Assembly (NCBI GenBank): GCA_036023115.1
Contig: JAYKKT010000061.1
Span: 16,990,501 to 17,054,500, forward strand
DNA: 64,000 nucleotides
Direction: 5' to 3'
Source of the DNA: Brasenia schreberi
Taxonomy: Eukaryota; Streptophyta; Magnoliopsida; Nymphaeales; Cabombaceae
Shown: positions 35,110 through 48,700 of the stretch, piece by piece
Layout of the letters: each line of letters opens with the position of its first letter
Position numbering within the stretch: the first letter of the stretch is position 1
Position numbers and translations under genes: made by a program
The notes under the pieces: model-generated
The model's input: the letters and a program-made list of their open reading frames with translations, nothing else
What the model was told of the DNA's origin: nothing
Databases searched by the model: none

Positions 35110-36206
35110 CCATCCCTTCTCTCAGTGAGTGTGTGTGGAAAAATTACGATTTCGTTGTCACCCTGATATCTCAGGCTGCAGGCTTACGTCCCGTCAAAAC
35201 CGGAGTCAAAGGAGTGGATTTAATCTGAACCGTACGTTTTGTGGGCCAGTGAGGGACAAGTTGCAGAGAGAACGGAACAGTGATTTTTCTCTTCCTACGG
35301 AAAGAAGCAATTCTTCTAAAAATTGGGGAATTCAATCTGTAAGCGTTGGGATTGAGAGTCCGGACTTGCGTGGGTATGACTTAGTGTCACCTGTTATAGT
35401 TCAGGGAGTAGCGTGTGTACAGGCACTTGAGTGGCTCATCCTAGTGCAAGCAGCAACAATGGTAGTTGCTTAGGTAGTGTAGACGTGAGCAATGATGACT
35501 GTATCACGAGCTTTGATGATTGGGAGGCAATTGGCGATACTCTGAATATGGATGATATGCAGAAACGATTCTCTGAGTGCTGTTTAGTTGGTAGTGGAGG
35601 GGCATTGATGACCTCTGTTTCAGTAGATAGATACTTTCCAAATAATTCACCATGCGTTGCAGCAAATTTCAACTCTCAGTGGCTTTCTAGACCAGAAGGT
35701 GTCCAAAAAGCAAGTTGTTTGCGAAGAACCAGACTGATCCTTTTTTTATCTCTCGAGCATGATGTCCTCATGATGCTTTCCAGCCATGTTCTCTACCAAC
35801 TATTTCAAAATTGACGAGCTGCTCAGCCTAATTTTGGGGAGAACATTCTCGTGGATCAATTAGTTGCATAGGTCCTAGTTTTGTTTCTCAGGAACCATCA
35901 GCTTGCCCGATTTGTTATGAAGATCTAGACCCCACAGACTCATGCTTCCTTCCTTGTTCATGTGGATTTCGGCTTTGTCTTTTCTGCCACAGGAGGATCC
36001 TTGAAGGAGATGAAAGATGCCCTGGTTGCAGGAAGCAGTATGTGCCTTTAGATGAGATTGAGGGCACAAAAGGATTGTCACAACCTGTTTCATTGTTTCG
36101 CTCCTTCATCACGTACAAGCATGAGTCTTCTGGTTTTAATTATTTTGCAATATCGTTGCATACCTACTATGATGGAATGCCTTTGTTCTGGAAGAGCTGT
36201 GAATAA
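35110..36206 (+). pseudogene. broken copy of a CNOT4-like C4C4 RING protein gene
   Basis: Three frames must be joined. 35129-35430 is in one frame, 35431-35720 in a second (with SFDDWEAIGDTL), and 35832-36206 in the third. The last encodes CPICYEDLD, then FLPCSCGFRLCLFC and RCPGCRKQY, a C4C4 RING like that of CNOT4-type E3 ubiquitin ligases, with all eight cysteines kept. Stops occur in the third frame near 35754 and at 35829-35831. No splice sites explain the frame changes and the domain order is normal, which suggests a processed retrocopy or a recently dead gene. If only the last frame were expressed it would give a RING of about 125 residues. A functional gene with undetected introns is the alternative. 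Confidence 0.65.
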
Positions 36207-36209
36207 CTG

Positions 36210-37055
36210 AATACAGTCTAGATACAAAAGAAGTTTGGGACAATTGAGAGGATTCCTATATAATTTTGTTTCCTATTCTTTCTGGTACATATGTTAGTGC
36301 AGGTATCTCTTGCTGTGAACAAGCTGTGTATAGATAAGAGTTATAGATTACATTTTATCAAAGAAAATAATCAATTCCCTACCGGTTTTCCTTCTGTGTG
36401 ATTCAATTGCTTTGGATACAGATAAGTCTTATATGAAGTATTGACGCAAAACCTGTATCGAGTAAGCACAATGGATCAATGTGCAATAGTACATATCATT
36501 ACAGAATGTAACATTTTCAAAAAACATATACAGAAAAATTTCAAGAATTTGATATGATACAGAAAAAGTATGGTATGCTCGTCAAATCTCAAGCTATGGG
36601 GCCATTTGCGATGCTGTAGGTATTGTACTGCGAGTGATAATTGACACAATATGTATCAGTACATATCGTACAGTATACACAACGAACTATAACAATTGAC
36701 CTTTCAATTTTGCTTAGATGTCTTTTCTGGCTTACCATAAGAAATTACCAAATAATGAAGAAGACGGTGATGACTTAACAAATTTGCCTTCTTGACTTGC
36801 CATTTTTTCTAGTGATGCTGTCTTAGATTTTCTACTCTCTCTCTCTCTTCCTCTCTCTCTGTTTTTGTAGTTGGAGAGTTGGACTCATATAGTTGGTTAA
36901 TGAATTGTTTAGTTCTTGGGTCAGCCATGACCAGCAGAGGAAAAAGTTTTTGTTCAGTTTTTAGTTAATTTACTAGAGAATTTCGTACTGCTATTCTTTT
37001 TCAGTTTCATTGATCATATCCATTCTCGTGTTCATCTTGCCATTGGTGTTCATCT
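36210..37055. other. intergenic, no gene seen
   Basis: This may include 3' UTR-like sequence of the RING copy. A CT-rich run lies near 36833-36862. No transposon ends were identified. Confidence 0.4.
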
Positions 37056-37059
37056 CGCT

Positions 37060-39580
37060 TTGCCACAAGAATTTCAACAAATACAATTTAGACATGGAGG
37101 ATGCCCTCTGAAAGTTAAGTTATAAGGATCCAATTTATTTAAAATTCACTTTGTAAAATTATATAATGAACAAGATAATGTAAATCAAGCGAAGTGCAAT
37201 TACCGTGATAAGGTATATAATTTTAAGCTAAGAGATAGTTATGGCACACTAAGAAATCATGTTATAAAAAAGAAACAGAAATGAGTTTAAATATCTATCA
37301 AGCTTAATTTTCTGTGCTGGAAAGTTCTTTTGCTAGTGGATCTACTTCTATGAGGCTTTTCCACTATAACTCCACTCGAGATAGAGAGGAGTTTGCACAT
37401 TTTGTTTCAGTAAAATATCTTCCTTTTAATTTTGGCCAAAAAATTGGATTTGCTGGTTACGTTAAGAATACTCATAGTCCTTTAGTTGCTCCTATTTTTA
37501 GGTAATCAGTTAGTAGACATATTTATAAATTATATAAAGAGAAAAAAGAGTTAGCTTCAATTTTTTGTTCATTTCGACGTAGTGTGTCGCTATGTGTTGA
37601 TATATGGATTGATAATTGGTAGTTGCATGCAGATATGGGTATAATATTCATTGGTTATACAAGAGCTGGTCAATTTAAAAATGCCTTATTGCACTTCCTT
37701 GTTTTGATAAATCATATATTAAACAAAATATTTGCTATATGTTAAAATCATTTTTTGAAGAGTATCAATTATTTTTAAACTTTTTTGAATTTCACTTGAT
37801 AATATTGTTGCAAATATATGTGCTATTTTTGAATTACAAATAATATGCCGACCTATTTTAGGCAATAAATTTTTTCATATTCAATGTATTTATCATGTAC
37901 TTAACCTATATATACAATATTTCAAAATTATAGGACCTGAAATACAATCTATTAGAGACACACTTAATTTTCTTTGGAGTCATCTTAATGTTAGAAAAAA
38001 TGGGTAGATTTTTGTAAGGGAATAGGTAGAAGACCAAGAAAATTTCAAAAAAATGTTGGACATCGTGGAACTCGACATGCACCTTCATTTTTCACAACTG
38101 AATTTATTTGAATCTAATTGAGATGTTTGTACATGTCTTTCATATCTCTTTTCTATTTTTAATAATATTACAAATGTATTATCTAGTGTTTACTATTTGA
38201 CTTATCATTTATTTGTTTATCAAGCTTTAAAAGTAATTTATATATTATCACAATTTCATACCAATTATTATTTATGTAATCAATTATGTGTCCATTATAG
38301 TTCTACACATGATCATTTTGTTCCACAAGTACAAAAAGAAAGTAGTGGCAGTCATGCATCTTCTTCTTTGGTGGTAAGTTTTTTAGTCATATTTTAAAAT
38401 CTAAACTTAGAAAGAAGCCAAAATCTATAAACTCGACTAAGTTTGAGGTATATAATGCTACTCATTGTGATCTTCGTGAATTTGAAGAAGATTGGGGTAG
38501 AGAGAAATTAGATATTTTAAAATGATGATTAGAGCATCAATTTTACCTCAATTGCTAAGGATGTTTTTGTTGTTACAACCTCGATTATTGTTTTAGAGAA
38601 AGTGTTTAGTGCAAGCGATAATATATTAGACGAACACTATTCTAATTTACAATCCGAGACCTTAGAAGCTCAGGCTTGTCTAGATGATTGGATAAGAGAA
38701 AAACATCAAACAAAGGAGCGTAAAGAAGTGTTAGTTGACATATATTCTGACGACTATACTACTGAAAGAATTTAGTATGAATACTATTGACACTGATCCC
38801 ATGTAAGCATGGAGCAATAATGATGATTAAGTGCAGAGTCGATCATTTTAAATAAGAGGTTTCTACTAAAAGATAAGAGAACTATGTGGGCTTTGATTCC
38901 TCTCTACCCAAGAGGATATGTACGAGGCATAATTCGGTCAAGCTCATTAATTTTTTTATTTTTATTATATATTATATATTATATAATATATTATATTGTA
39001 TTATATTATATTTTATAATATTATAATTTCAATTTAATATCATGTTATTTTATATATATAATATATAATACTTATATAGTTATATTGCATAATACATTAC
39101 ATATGTCATATATAACATGTTATATATTTACATAGTTAAATTATTATATTATGTATATATATTAATATATACTTATATAGTTACATTACTACTAGTATAG
39201 ACATATAATTTATAATGTAATATATTATGTATATAAATTAATTAATAAATGTAATACTTCTAAGTTATAAATTATATAAGAACTTATATAATGTAACTAT
39301 ACTCTTTTTAATGTAATATATGTTATATAACTAAACCTGTTCTGGATCTGGAATCATCATGAAACCGGATTCAAAACCATATTTGGATCCGAAATCAAGT
39401 TCAAAACTGCCCTAAAATCGGATGCGAAATCATCCCGAAACCGGATTCGAAACCATGATGAAACCGGTACCGAATCCGGAGCCATCATAAAATCGGAACC
39501 GAAATCAGATCCAGAACCCTTTGGTGGATGGTTTGGTTACAGTTCTTGGTTTTGGGTAATCCAAAACCGGACATGCCTGG
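37060..39580 (+). mobile_element. hAT transposon, left copy of an inverted pair (5' truncated)
   Basis: It contains a BED-type zinc finger remnant near 37190-37265 (AKCNYRDK with the second cysteine lost, then YGTLRNHVIKK), decayed transposase text, and the C-terminal hAT dimerisation region near 38580-38775 (SASDNILDEHYSNLQSETLE). An extremely AT-rich stretch (38945-39325) follows, then a terminal region rich in AAACCGGATTCGAAACC-like words. It ends near ACATGCCTGG. The same features in the same order lie on the minus strand at 45800-49087. This copy lacks the leader and the 5' terminal repeat. It is dead, with many stops and frameshifts. Confidence 0.8.
38945..39330. repeat. AT-only low-complexity tract in the left hAT copy
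   Basis: Built almost wholly of TATAT, ATTATA and TATAATAT words, with many small palindromes. A matching tract lies in the right hAT copy at about 46010-46510 on the other strand. Confidence 0.85.
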
Positions 39581-40435
39581 TCGGAGGTGCCATCGGATTT
39601 CACCTTCTTGTACTTCCAGTCTTGTAGACCATATGGGAACCTGCTTCCCTAAAGGCATGCAACTCGGCTTGAGCTACCGCACTAAGTACTCCCACAAAAA
39701 AATTCTTCGCCAGAGATGCTATGAGCTTAAGGTATGAGAAACCCAACTTATATAGCTCAAAGTGACCGATTAAGAGTGGATCCGCACTCTCAGCATAACC
39801 ACGCTCCAATAACAATTGTTGGAAAATCAACCATATGATGGTATTAAATCACACCGTGTGGATGATCCTTAACCTAAAATATGTGGATTTACTTTTCCAA
39901 ATGGTGGGCTATATCAGTTTACTAAGGATGGATGGTGCAATAAACCCGGTCTGGACAAGTTTGCAACCGTTTCAAATATTAGTGAAGAGGTCCTTGTATG
40001 AGTTTACCATTTGCATACTTTTTTTACTATATTTTTTAAATACCCTAAATACTTCTACAACAATTTCTCTCTCCTTTCCACACTTAATTCCGACAATTTC
40101 TTCTTCTTACTCTGGCGACCGACATTTCATTCATTGAAAGCTACTAGTATCTTATTCATAATCAACTATTACCGATTAGTTCTTTATAATTCTCTCTTAA
40201 ATCGACCAAAACAAGAAAAAAGAAAAACAAAGACGGTAGAGTCAATTGATTGTCAGATTTTTCTTAGTTTTGAAAGGTTGGTTTTTAGAAATATCTTTCT
40301 ATTTTTGTAGGTTTACCTTATTTTTTGAGTTTTTTCATATTTCATGATTTTGGGTGAAATTATTTACTCGTTGAAATTTGCCTTGGAACACGACACAAAG
40401 GAAACGTGCCCATCCCACGTCTCTTTTTAGGAGAA
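39581..40435. other. left part of the spacer between the hAT copies, no gene supported
   Basis: A 76-codon minus-strand ORF (39830-39600) is open but unrecognised. The rest is AT-rich without domains. Confidence 0.4.
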
Positions 40436-40559
40436 GATGTTGTTCAGCCGCATCTTCCACTTAAGGAGAGAGATGTCCTTGATTGATATGTGTTATGTTT
40501 CGAACCTTATATCCTTACATATATATTATAGAATGGTAAACAACTCAAACTAAAGCAGT

Positions 40560-43060
40560 TATAATGAAATCGATTTAGATAAGATGATGACTAATCAAAG
40601 TACCTACAATATGATTACTAAGAAGAGTGAAAGCTATTGTAGTGTACCAAAGGATATATTCATTGACTGATTGGCTGATAAGAAATGTTGGGATGAAGTA
40701 TAATATTGTTACTCATTTAAGAAGAAAGAGTTAACATGCAAGATATAACTTGATGTGAAATGAGTAGCAAATATAGGTTGAGTAAAAATATTTATGTTTA
40801 AAGTACTAGGTGGATGAACACTAAAAATGTAGAATGTCTATTTTTATTGAGAGGAGAGGGTGTAGTTGATGATTATTATAAGTTGAATGTAGTGAACGAG
40901 ACACATAATCACTTTGTAGGTTGATATCTTAAAAGGTATGCTTTTGCAAAAAGATTGAGTAGCTTTGAGTACAACATAACAAATGACTTTATAAAAAGTC
41001 AATGAAAACCAAAACACATTTTGATGCATTTTAAGTGGATTGACGAGGAAGGAAGATAGGGGTTCTTATAGTATTCTATAACAACTACTATTTGATCTAA
41101 GCACTAACCATTATCATACATGATATCATAAAATCTCTAATATGAATAATGTCAGTGATATTGTATTTGCATATCCTCCTTTCATTCAACTACTTCATGT
41201 ATTTTTGAGTATTAGAATTTGATAGCATATATAAGGTAAATATATTAGTGTCATATATTTATTTTATACTAGTTTACCCGTATATTATGTCTAGCAATTA
41301 TATATTTTTTGTATTTTATAAGTATAAGATATATTTCTTTAAAATTATTGGGTTTACATAAACCTCTAAGAGTTTCTTTATAACCTTCACTTTTATAAGT
41401 TTAGAAAAAGAAGAAAATTATTTTTGGGTGTTGAAGTGTGTGAGAGAATTATGCATTCCAAATAACGTTCCACGTGTCATCTGTAGTAACCGTGATCCAA
41501 CTTTGGTAAATGCTATTCAAATCATTTTTTGAATGCGATATACTTTTTATATATATGACATGTAGTGAAAAATATTGAAGCATTTATTTTGAAATTGATA
41601 AAGAATAAAGAGATGACAAATGCGTTTAGTGTAAGTTGTTGGAAGGTCGTCTACTTTAGATGAAAGCAATTAGAAGGAGACAATGAAAGTAATAGAATTG
41701 AAGTGAAAAATATTTTGGCTCTACTCTCTTAAGTTAAAGAGGAGTGGTTGAACTCATATAAGGAGAGGATGGTCTCAACATGAAGAAATATGGTGATTCA
41801 TTATAATACTGATATAATTAATAGGTATGTTAAATTGGTTTTTAGTGCATATATCATCTATTATTCTTGAAATGTATAATGATTGTATATTCATAATTAT
41901 TATAGTGGAAGGTACATACACAATGTTGAAAGAATTCATTGCTAACTCAACTAAGAGATTTGATACAATTTGAAAACCACTATATTCGTTGATAGAGTTG
42001 TAAATTACAAAATTGAAGAAGTTGCTTGAGAAATCATGAACTATCACCATGCATTACATTAACGTGATAAAAGATCTTATAACGAATCTTAAGAGAAAAG
42101 TATCACGATACTCTTAACTTTATTGTAAGTGAGTACAATCGTGTGAAGATGGTACATTCATAACCAAAACCATGTCGTAATTTATGACCTTCATATAACC
42201 TATCGTATGCTCATGAGTTCAGCCTTCTCCATAAATATAGTGAATCAATATAATTGTTAACTAACCATTTTATAAAAAACTAGACATGAAGTAGGACCAT
42301 TTATGATGAAAACTTTTGGAAAAAGTTAAGAAATCACCCACAACAAGATAGATTTGTTAAGATACTGGATGGGCAATTGAGTCCTCGATACATCATCCTA
42401 TAAGAGTAAGTTATTTGTTGTCCTAAAGAGAGACCATATAATAGATCTACGAAGAGAGATTTCTCATCTTGGGAGCAAGCAAATAAGGATGCTTTGCTTA
42501 GCGGAAGGCATGGACATACACATGGTTAAAGATGTGACACTTTTCTTGAAGTGAGTTATTTCTCTTCAAGGAGTTGTGATCCTCTTTCAACTATTGATAA
42601 GAATATTTTAAGACATCTTGATTTTGAACTGACATATGAGACAATGATATTATATTTTATGGAAATCTTTGTAAATACTTGGGTGGATATTATTATAGAT
42701 GGAAATTATGAGTATTGAGTTATTGGTGAACTTTTAAGATGAGAAAAAGAGTGGTGGTGTGAATCTCCTAGAGAGTTCTTGAAGCAAGTGACACATAGGC
42801 ATGACATATATGTACGAGTTTTCATGAAAGATGGTGGTGTTAATGCTAATATTTGTCATATTGTATATTTAAGAGATAGATCTTGTCCTAGTGATTATTA
42901 AATATTCATGCTAGACATGAGTTCGGTCATTCATATTCGATGAAAAATAGAATTGATGAGTCTTTTTATGAGAGAGTCGACAATATTTCTATCACGAGTG
43001 TCGGCACTCATCCGTCAGTTGTAAGAGATGTATGGTACATTTGCTATTATCATGCTTTAT
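40560..43060 (+). pseudogene. FAR1/OTU Mutator-like transposase, decayed
   Basis: Domains are readable in order. About 40650-40710 has a FAR1-family entry (DWLIRNVGMKYNIV). 40892-41010 has NETHNHFVG then YLKRYAFAKRLSS, the H-N-H end of the FAR1/WRKY-like zinc finger. 41906-42035 has VEGTYTMLKEFIANSTKRFD and LKKLLEKS, the block preceding the SWIM finger in these transposases. 42040-42230 is a further degenerate part with YNRVKMVH. 42686-42830 is an OTU cysteine-protease-like domain (DIIIDGNY, then VIGELL and FLKQVTHRHDIYVRVF). Stops are frequent, mostly TGA or TAA. The OTU catalytic cysteine of D-G-N-C is Tyr here (TAT at 42707-42709). It is dead. Identification rests on block order rather than one strong motif. 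Confidence 0.65.
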
Positions 43061-44290
43061 GATAATTTCTAGTGATATATCTTAAAATTTTATTATATTA
43101 TTTAGGTATTTTGTTTATCTAAATAGCGATTAATCTTCCTTTTTGCTAATATTTTTTCACACATACACATAGTTGATGGCTCTCCGATGCCTTATATCTT
43201 TCCAATGTGATAATGTTATCCACATGAAAGTATTGAAAATTGACAAACTTCATTTTATAAATGTATCGAGTTGTATATAAAAATGAAGGGATTAGGAGAC
43301 TATGTTGTACACAACATTAAGGATGATGATTAAGTGTTATTTGATATTTGTATATGAAATTGATTTTAAATTTCAATGAGAGATGATTTACTTTTAATTT
43401 TATATTTTTAGGATAAAATAGTAAAGAAATCAAATTTCTTTTATTGCGCAAGTCAATTATATATGCATGTATTTAATATTACAAAAGAACATCACATCAC
43501 ACCCATCTTAAAATGTCACATATCCTTGTTGTCATTCTTATATATAGTCAACCGGTGTGCTTATTCACAACATTGTTTATATGTCTCTAATGGTCATGAG
43601 ACACACTCTAAATATAATACGCTAGTGAAAGTGTATCATGTATCACAGAAAGGTGTTGGTATAAGGAATTCATAAAGGTGTTGATTTATCATACTGCCTA
43701 ATTAAAATAAGAATATATAACATTTTAGAAATGTGAGATAGGAGATAGTTGGAAATGATTCACGTAACATACAAGTTGTGTTTAATTAAAATATTAAGAA
43801 CATAAATAGGAATTTATAAAATAACTATTCTACTATCATCAAATCCAATTGCTATTGGTATTTACTAAGTTGATCAATAGGAAATTACTTGTAACACATA
43901 TTTTTCATCCATCGACTTACTCATGATTCCTCATCCAACCATTCTGATCGCATGCTAACTCTAAACGTTAAGAAGTACTTATAAATCTATGCTTACAATT
44001 AAAACATATAGCTTGTTAAATTTTGAAAATTGACTATATAGAAGATAAAACAATAATAATGAAATTACTTTAACTATTCGGGTCGCATACTAACTCTAAA
44101 CGTTGGAAAGTACTTATAATTCATGCCTACAATTAAAACATATAACTTTGAAAATTGACTATATGAAAGATAAAACGATAATAGTGTAAGTTTTTACTTG
44201 TACCAAAGAAGTATGTCCACTAAATTTTACTTTTATTTGGTATGCCTTTCCTAACTATATGCACAAATAGGTTAATATTGCTACACTCCA
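43061..44290. other. spacer, no gene seen
   Basis: Very AT-rich. A near-duplicate pair of about 100 bp lies at about 43920-44060 and 44075-44180 (CTAACTCTAAACGTT and TTGACTATATA-type words repeat). No coding domain was seen. Confidence 0.5.
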
Positions 44291-44439
44291 CTTATAATTG
44301 CTAACCCTCTAAACATCATTTATCAGTAGATTAATGATCGTTATTGATTATCTATCTATAGACTTATCCTGATATAATGTACAACCTAGATGATACACCT
44401 TCTTGAGAAATTAGTTCATAGCACCTCAAACTTAATAAC

Positions 44440-44660
44440 CCCAAACTTAATCTCTAGCACTATTTCATTGATGTTTATCCCAACATGTCACTCATTATCT
44501 CTTTTGTCAATGCAATAACCTGTTTCTCTATTTGAAGACCAAGTTTCATGTGGACATCATCAAGTGTGATAATTACCTCATCCCATAACATATAGAAATT
44601 GTTTGTGTCTAGTTATCAATGCTCAATAAAAGTAGTCAACAACGAATAGTCTATCACTTT
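44440..44660 (-). pseudogene. plant mobile domain fragment
   Basis: On the minus strand one frame reads FYMLWDEVIITLDDVHMKLG and LQIEKQVIAL. This resembles the W-G-E-x-T-I-T-L-x-D-V-x-x-x-L-G-L core of the plant mobile domain found in Mutator-type and gypsy elements and in MAIN/MAIL proteins. Only the core is readable, with stops on either side. It may belong to the same element as the FAR1/OTU transposase, on the opposite strand, or to a separate one. Confidence 0.5.
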
Positions 44661-45799
44661 ATATAGCAAATCCGCCTATTTAATAAGCCTACTCCTACCT
44701 GCAATCTCAACCTAACTATCGGGCCTTACATTCATCCTCTTCATTGGTTAGGTTCATAACAGTATAGCATGTGTGAGATGTTATCACTTTTTGTATTGTT
44801 TCTAAATATGCATTTACATAGTCAGTTAGAATAGAAAGTATTGATAGCGAATATAAAATTTTACTAAAGTTATAAATTATCTATTTATCTCAATCTTAGA
44901 GGCAATGTGACATTTAAAACTAGAGAGTAATCCCGACGTATTAGGGAATCCCTCATCCTCACTGTCCCCAATATCAATCTCAATATCTAAGGTTGATGTA
45001 TCCTTCTTATAACATGAATGGTTAGTCTCTTCTTCTACTCTTTTCCTTCTACTGGAGCGTACTTTATATGATATGTTGTTATGTCTCTTAAATGAAGCAA
45101 TGACATTACAATTTTTACTTGTATCCTATGAACCATATTTATATAGCAAATAATGAATTTTATGATATCGTATAGAAACAATCGAAATGCGCGCAAAGTA
45201 CTTCTCCCAATTGCAAAAGTCACGCATTGGACGCATCTCTCTACAAGAAACAGGCATGCCCATTTCTTGCTAGAAAACTTGATGAGTTTTTCAACGAGAA
45301 ATGATTCAACATCTACGAAAAAACTAAAAAATGAATAAACTATAAGCAAATCAACCATAACTCAATAAATCAACGATTCACTCTTTGAATCAGGAGTTTT
45401 TATCCTCTTTTTCTTCTTTTCTCTCTTTCTTTCGATTTCCTTTCTTCAAAGGATTTCGATTCATTCTTTTGCTGAAAACTGTTATAGCTCGAGTAATATT
45501 GCATCAATGAATCGAGGAATGACAAATGAATGGAAAAATGATAGAAAATGAGAGTGTTTTTCAATTTGTGAGAGAAAGGAGAGAAACACAAGACATTTTC
45601 TATATAGGAACACTTTGTAATTAATGTAAAACAATAGGAGTATTTTTAGAATTTTAGATAAAAAGTCGTGTGTGGATAGTAAAAGGGATGTGTTTGTACC
45701 AATCCTGTCTTATAACTGCAAACTTGTGAAGAAGAAGAACAAGAAAGAGGAGAAGAAAAAGAAGAAGATCCGCTATGACAGAAGCAGGATAGGCACAGT
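44661..45799. other. right part of the spacer, unrecognised ORFs only
   Basis: A 107-codon minus-strand ORF (45358-45035) stays open and is rich in hydrophobic residues, with no family I know. A purine-rich run (GAAGAAGAA) lies at 45728-45768. Confidence 0.35.
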
Positions 45800-48700
45800 T
45801 ATACATGTTCTATTTCAAGTTACCCCAACCCAAGAACCGTAATCGAACTGTCCAGTGAACGGTTTCGGTTTTGGGTTTTATGGTTCTAGATCCGGTTTTG
45901 AATGGTTTCAAATATGGTTTTGGATGGTTTCAAATTCAATTATGAGTGGTTTCACATATGTTTTTGGATGGTTTTGAATTTGGTTTCAGGTCCAATTTAG
46001 TTATATAACTATTAAAGAATTTAAACTATGTAAAACTATAAGTTATATAAGATTATAAATTATATAACTATATAAGTTTATAACTATAAGTATTAGTGTA
46101 TAATGTAATACATTATAGTACATATATTACACTAAAAGGGTATAGTTACATTATATAGGTTCGTATAAGTTATATACTTATAACTTATAAGTATTACATT
46201 AATTAATTAATTTATACATACATGATATATTACATTACAAAATATATGTAGATTATGTAGTAGTAATGTAATTATATAAGTATATATATTAATATATATA
46301 TATATATACATAATGTAATAATGTAACTATTTAAATATATAGTATATTACATATATGATATATAATGTATTATGTAATATAACTATATAAGTATTGCATT
46401 ATATATAAAGTAATAAGACATTAAACTAAAGTTTTAATATTATAAAATGTAATATAATATATGTATTAAATTGATACAAAATATAATATAAATAATAAAA
46501 ATAAAAAATAATGGGCTTGACCATAATTCACTTACCTATGAATTATGCCTCCTACGTATTCTCTTGGCAGAGAGGAATCAAAGTCCACATAGTTCTCTTA
46601 CTATACCTAAAGTGACCGACTCTAAAATTAATTATTATCTCGCTCCGTGCTTGCGTAGGATCAATGCCAATAGAATATGTACTAGTTCCTTCATGCTCTT
46701 GTGTTCAACGCCTTACTCTTGTCCAATTACTTAGGCAAGGTTGAGCTTCTAAGGTCTTGGATTGTAAGTTAGAATAGTGTTCATCTAATATATTATCGCT
46801 TGGACTAAATACTTCTTCTATATTAATAGTTGAGATTGGAACAATAAAAACATTATTAATAATTAAAGATATATATTTTTTTAAACATTTTAATTTCACT
46901 CTACTATAATCTTCTTCAAATTCATGAACATCATAATGAGTAGCGATTATATACCTCAAACTGAGTGAAGTCCATATATTTTGGCCACTTTATAAGTTTA
47001 GATTTTAAAATGTGACTAAAAAACTTATCATCAAGAGAGGAGGATGCATGGTCACCATTGCTTTCTTCTTCTACTTGTGGAACAAGATGACCATGCGTAG
47101 AACTATAATGGACACATAATTGATTAATGTTTAATCTTGTATCACTGATTATACTATTGATATTCTTAAACCCGTTTAATGAAGGATCCTTATAATAAGT
47201 ATTCAAAAATAATTTTAAGCCTCTTAATTTTAATCTAGGATTTAATGCAACAACAACTAAACTAATTGTTGAAAGATCTATATAGTAATTAAACTATTTT
47301 TCTATCATTTCTCGTATAGTATGAGATAAACAAGAATTGATACAAAATTGTGATAATATATGAATTACTTCTAAACTTGATAAACAAATAAATGACAAGC
47401 CGGATAGTAAACTATCTTCTATATATAGATTAAGTACATGAGAAGCACATCTAATATGAAAAAATTTATCACCTAAAATAAGCTGACATATTCTTTATAA
47501 TTCAAAAATGGCACATGTATTTGCATTATTAAGTAAAATTGAAAACACTTTAGAAGATAATCGATACTCTTGAAAAACCAATTTAACATATAGCAAATAT
47601 TTTGTATAGTGTATGATTTATCAAAACAATGAAGTGAAAGAAGACATTTTTGAATTGACCAACTCTCATCTATCTAGTAAATAATTACACTCATATATGC
47701 ATGTAATTGACAATTATCAGTTCATATATCAGCATATAGTGATGCACTATGCTCAAATAAATCAAAAAATAAAACTAACTATTTTTTTCCTCTTATATAA
47801 TTTACGAACGATTGGCTAGAAATAAGTTCAACTAAATGATTATATGTAGTTTTACGTAATCAACAAATCTAATTTTTTGACCAAAATTAAAAGAAAGATG
47901 TTATATTGAAACAAATTATGCAAACTCCTCTCTATCTCGACTGAAGTTGTAATGGAAAGCCCTATAGAAGCAAAATCTACTAGTAAAAAAGCCTCTCTGT
48001 ACAGAAAATTGAGTTTCGTGATCATCTAAACTCATCGTTGCATGCTTTTTTATAATATAATTTCTTAGTGTATCGTAACTATTTTCTAGCTTAAAATTAT
48101 ATATCTTATCACAGTAATTGTACTTTGCATGATTCACACTACTTTGTTCATCATATAATTTTACAAAGTAAATTTTAAATAAATTGGTTCCTTGTAACTT
48201 AGGTTTTTGGAGGGCGTCCTCGATGTGTAGGTTGTATGTTAAACTTCTTGTAGCAAAATGATTTTCTGCACAAATGATACGTTAGTATCTATACTGCTAT
48301 TTATATCTGTCGTGCTTTCTTGACGAGTAGTATTGGCGTCATATGTCTTTGAGGAATATGACAACTTTGACTACTGTTTAAAATGTTTTTTATTTTATTT
48401 TTAAAACTATAAGAATCATCACCATGGTAAGCCATTCACTTAATAAAAATAACCAAATAAATTAAAAATAAATAAAATACAAATACAATAATATAAACTT
48501 TGTAGAGACGGACCCACGAGACCATGTTAAAACCGTATCACACACCCTTGTAGGCGCTAGCCGGCGATACATGTTAATCGGTTTTGGGTTTGATGGAATT
48601 CTTGCTGGCGGTGGACCTAGATCCGATGACTAGATCTTATCTATTATGATTCAGTTTAGATTCGAGTGAGGTCCAAGCCCAAACACCGGTTTTCGATCGA

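Noticed and set aside
45035..45358. Minus-strand ORF of 107 aa in the hAT spacer
   Set aside because: Open but not recognised; AT-rich and hydrophobic, with no start context or neighbouring gene structure to support it.
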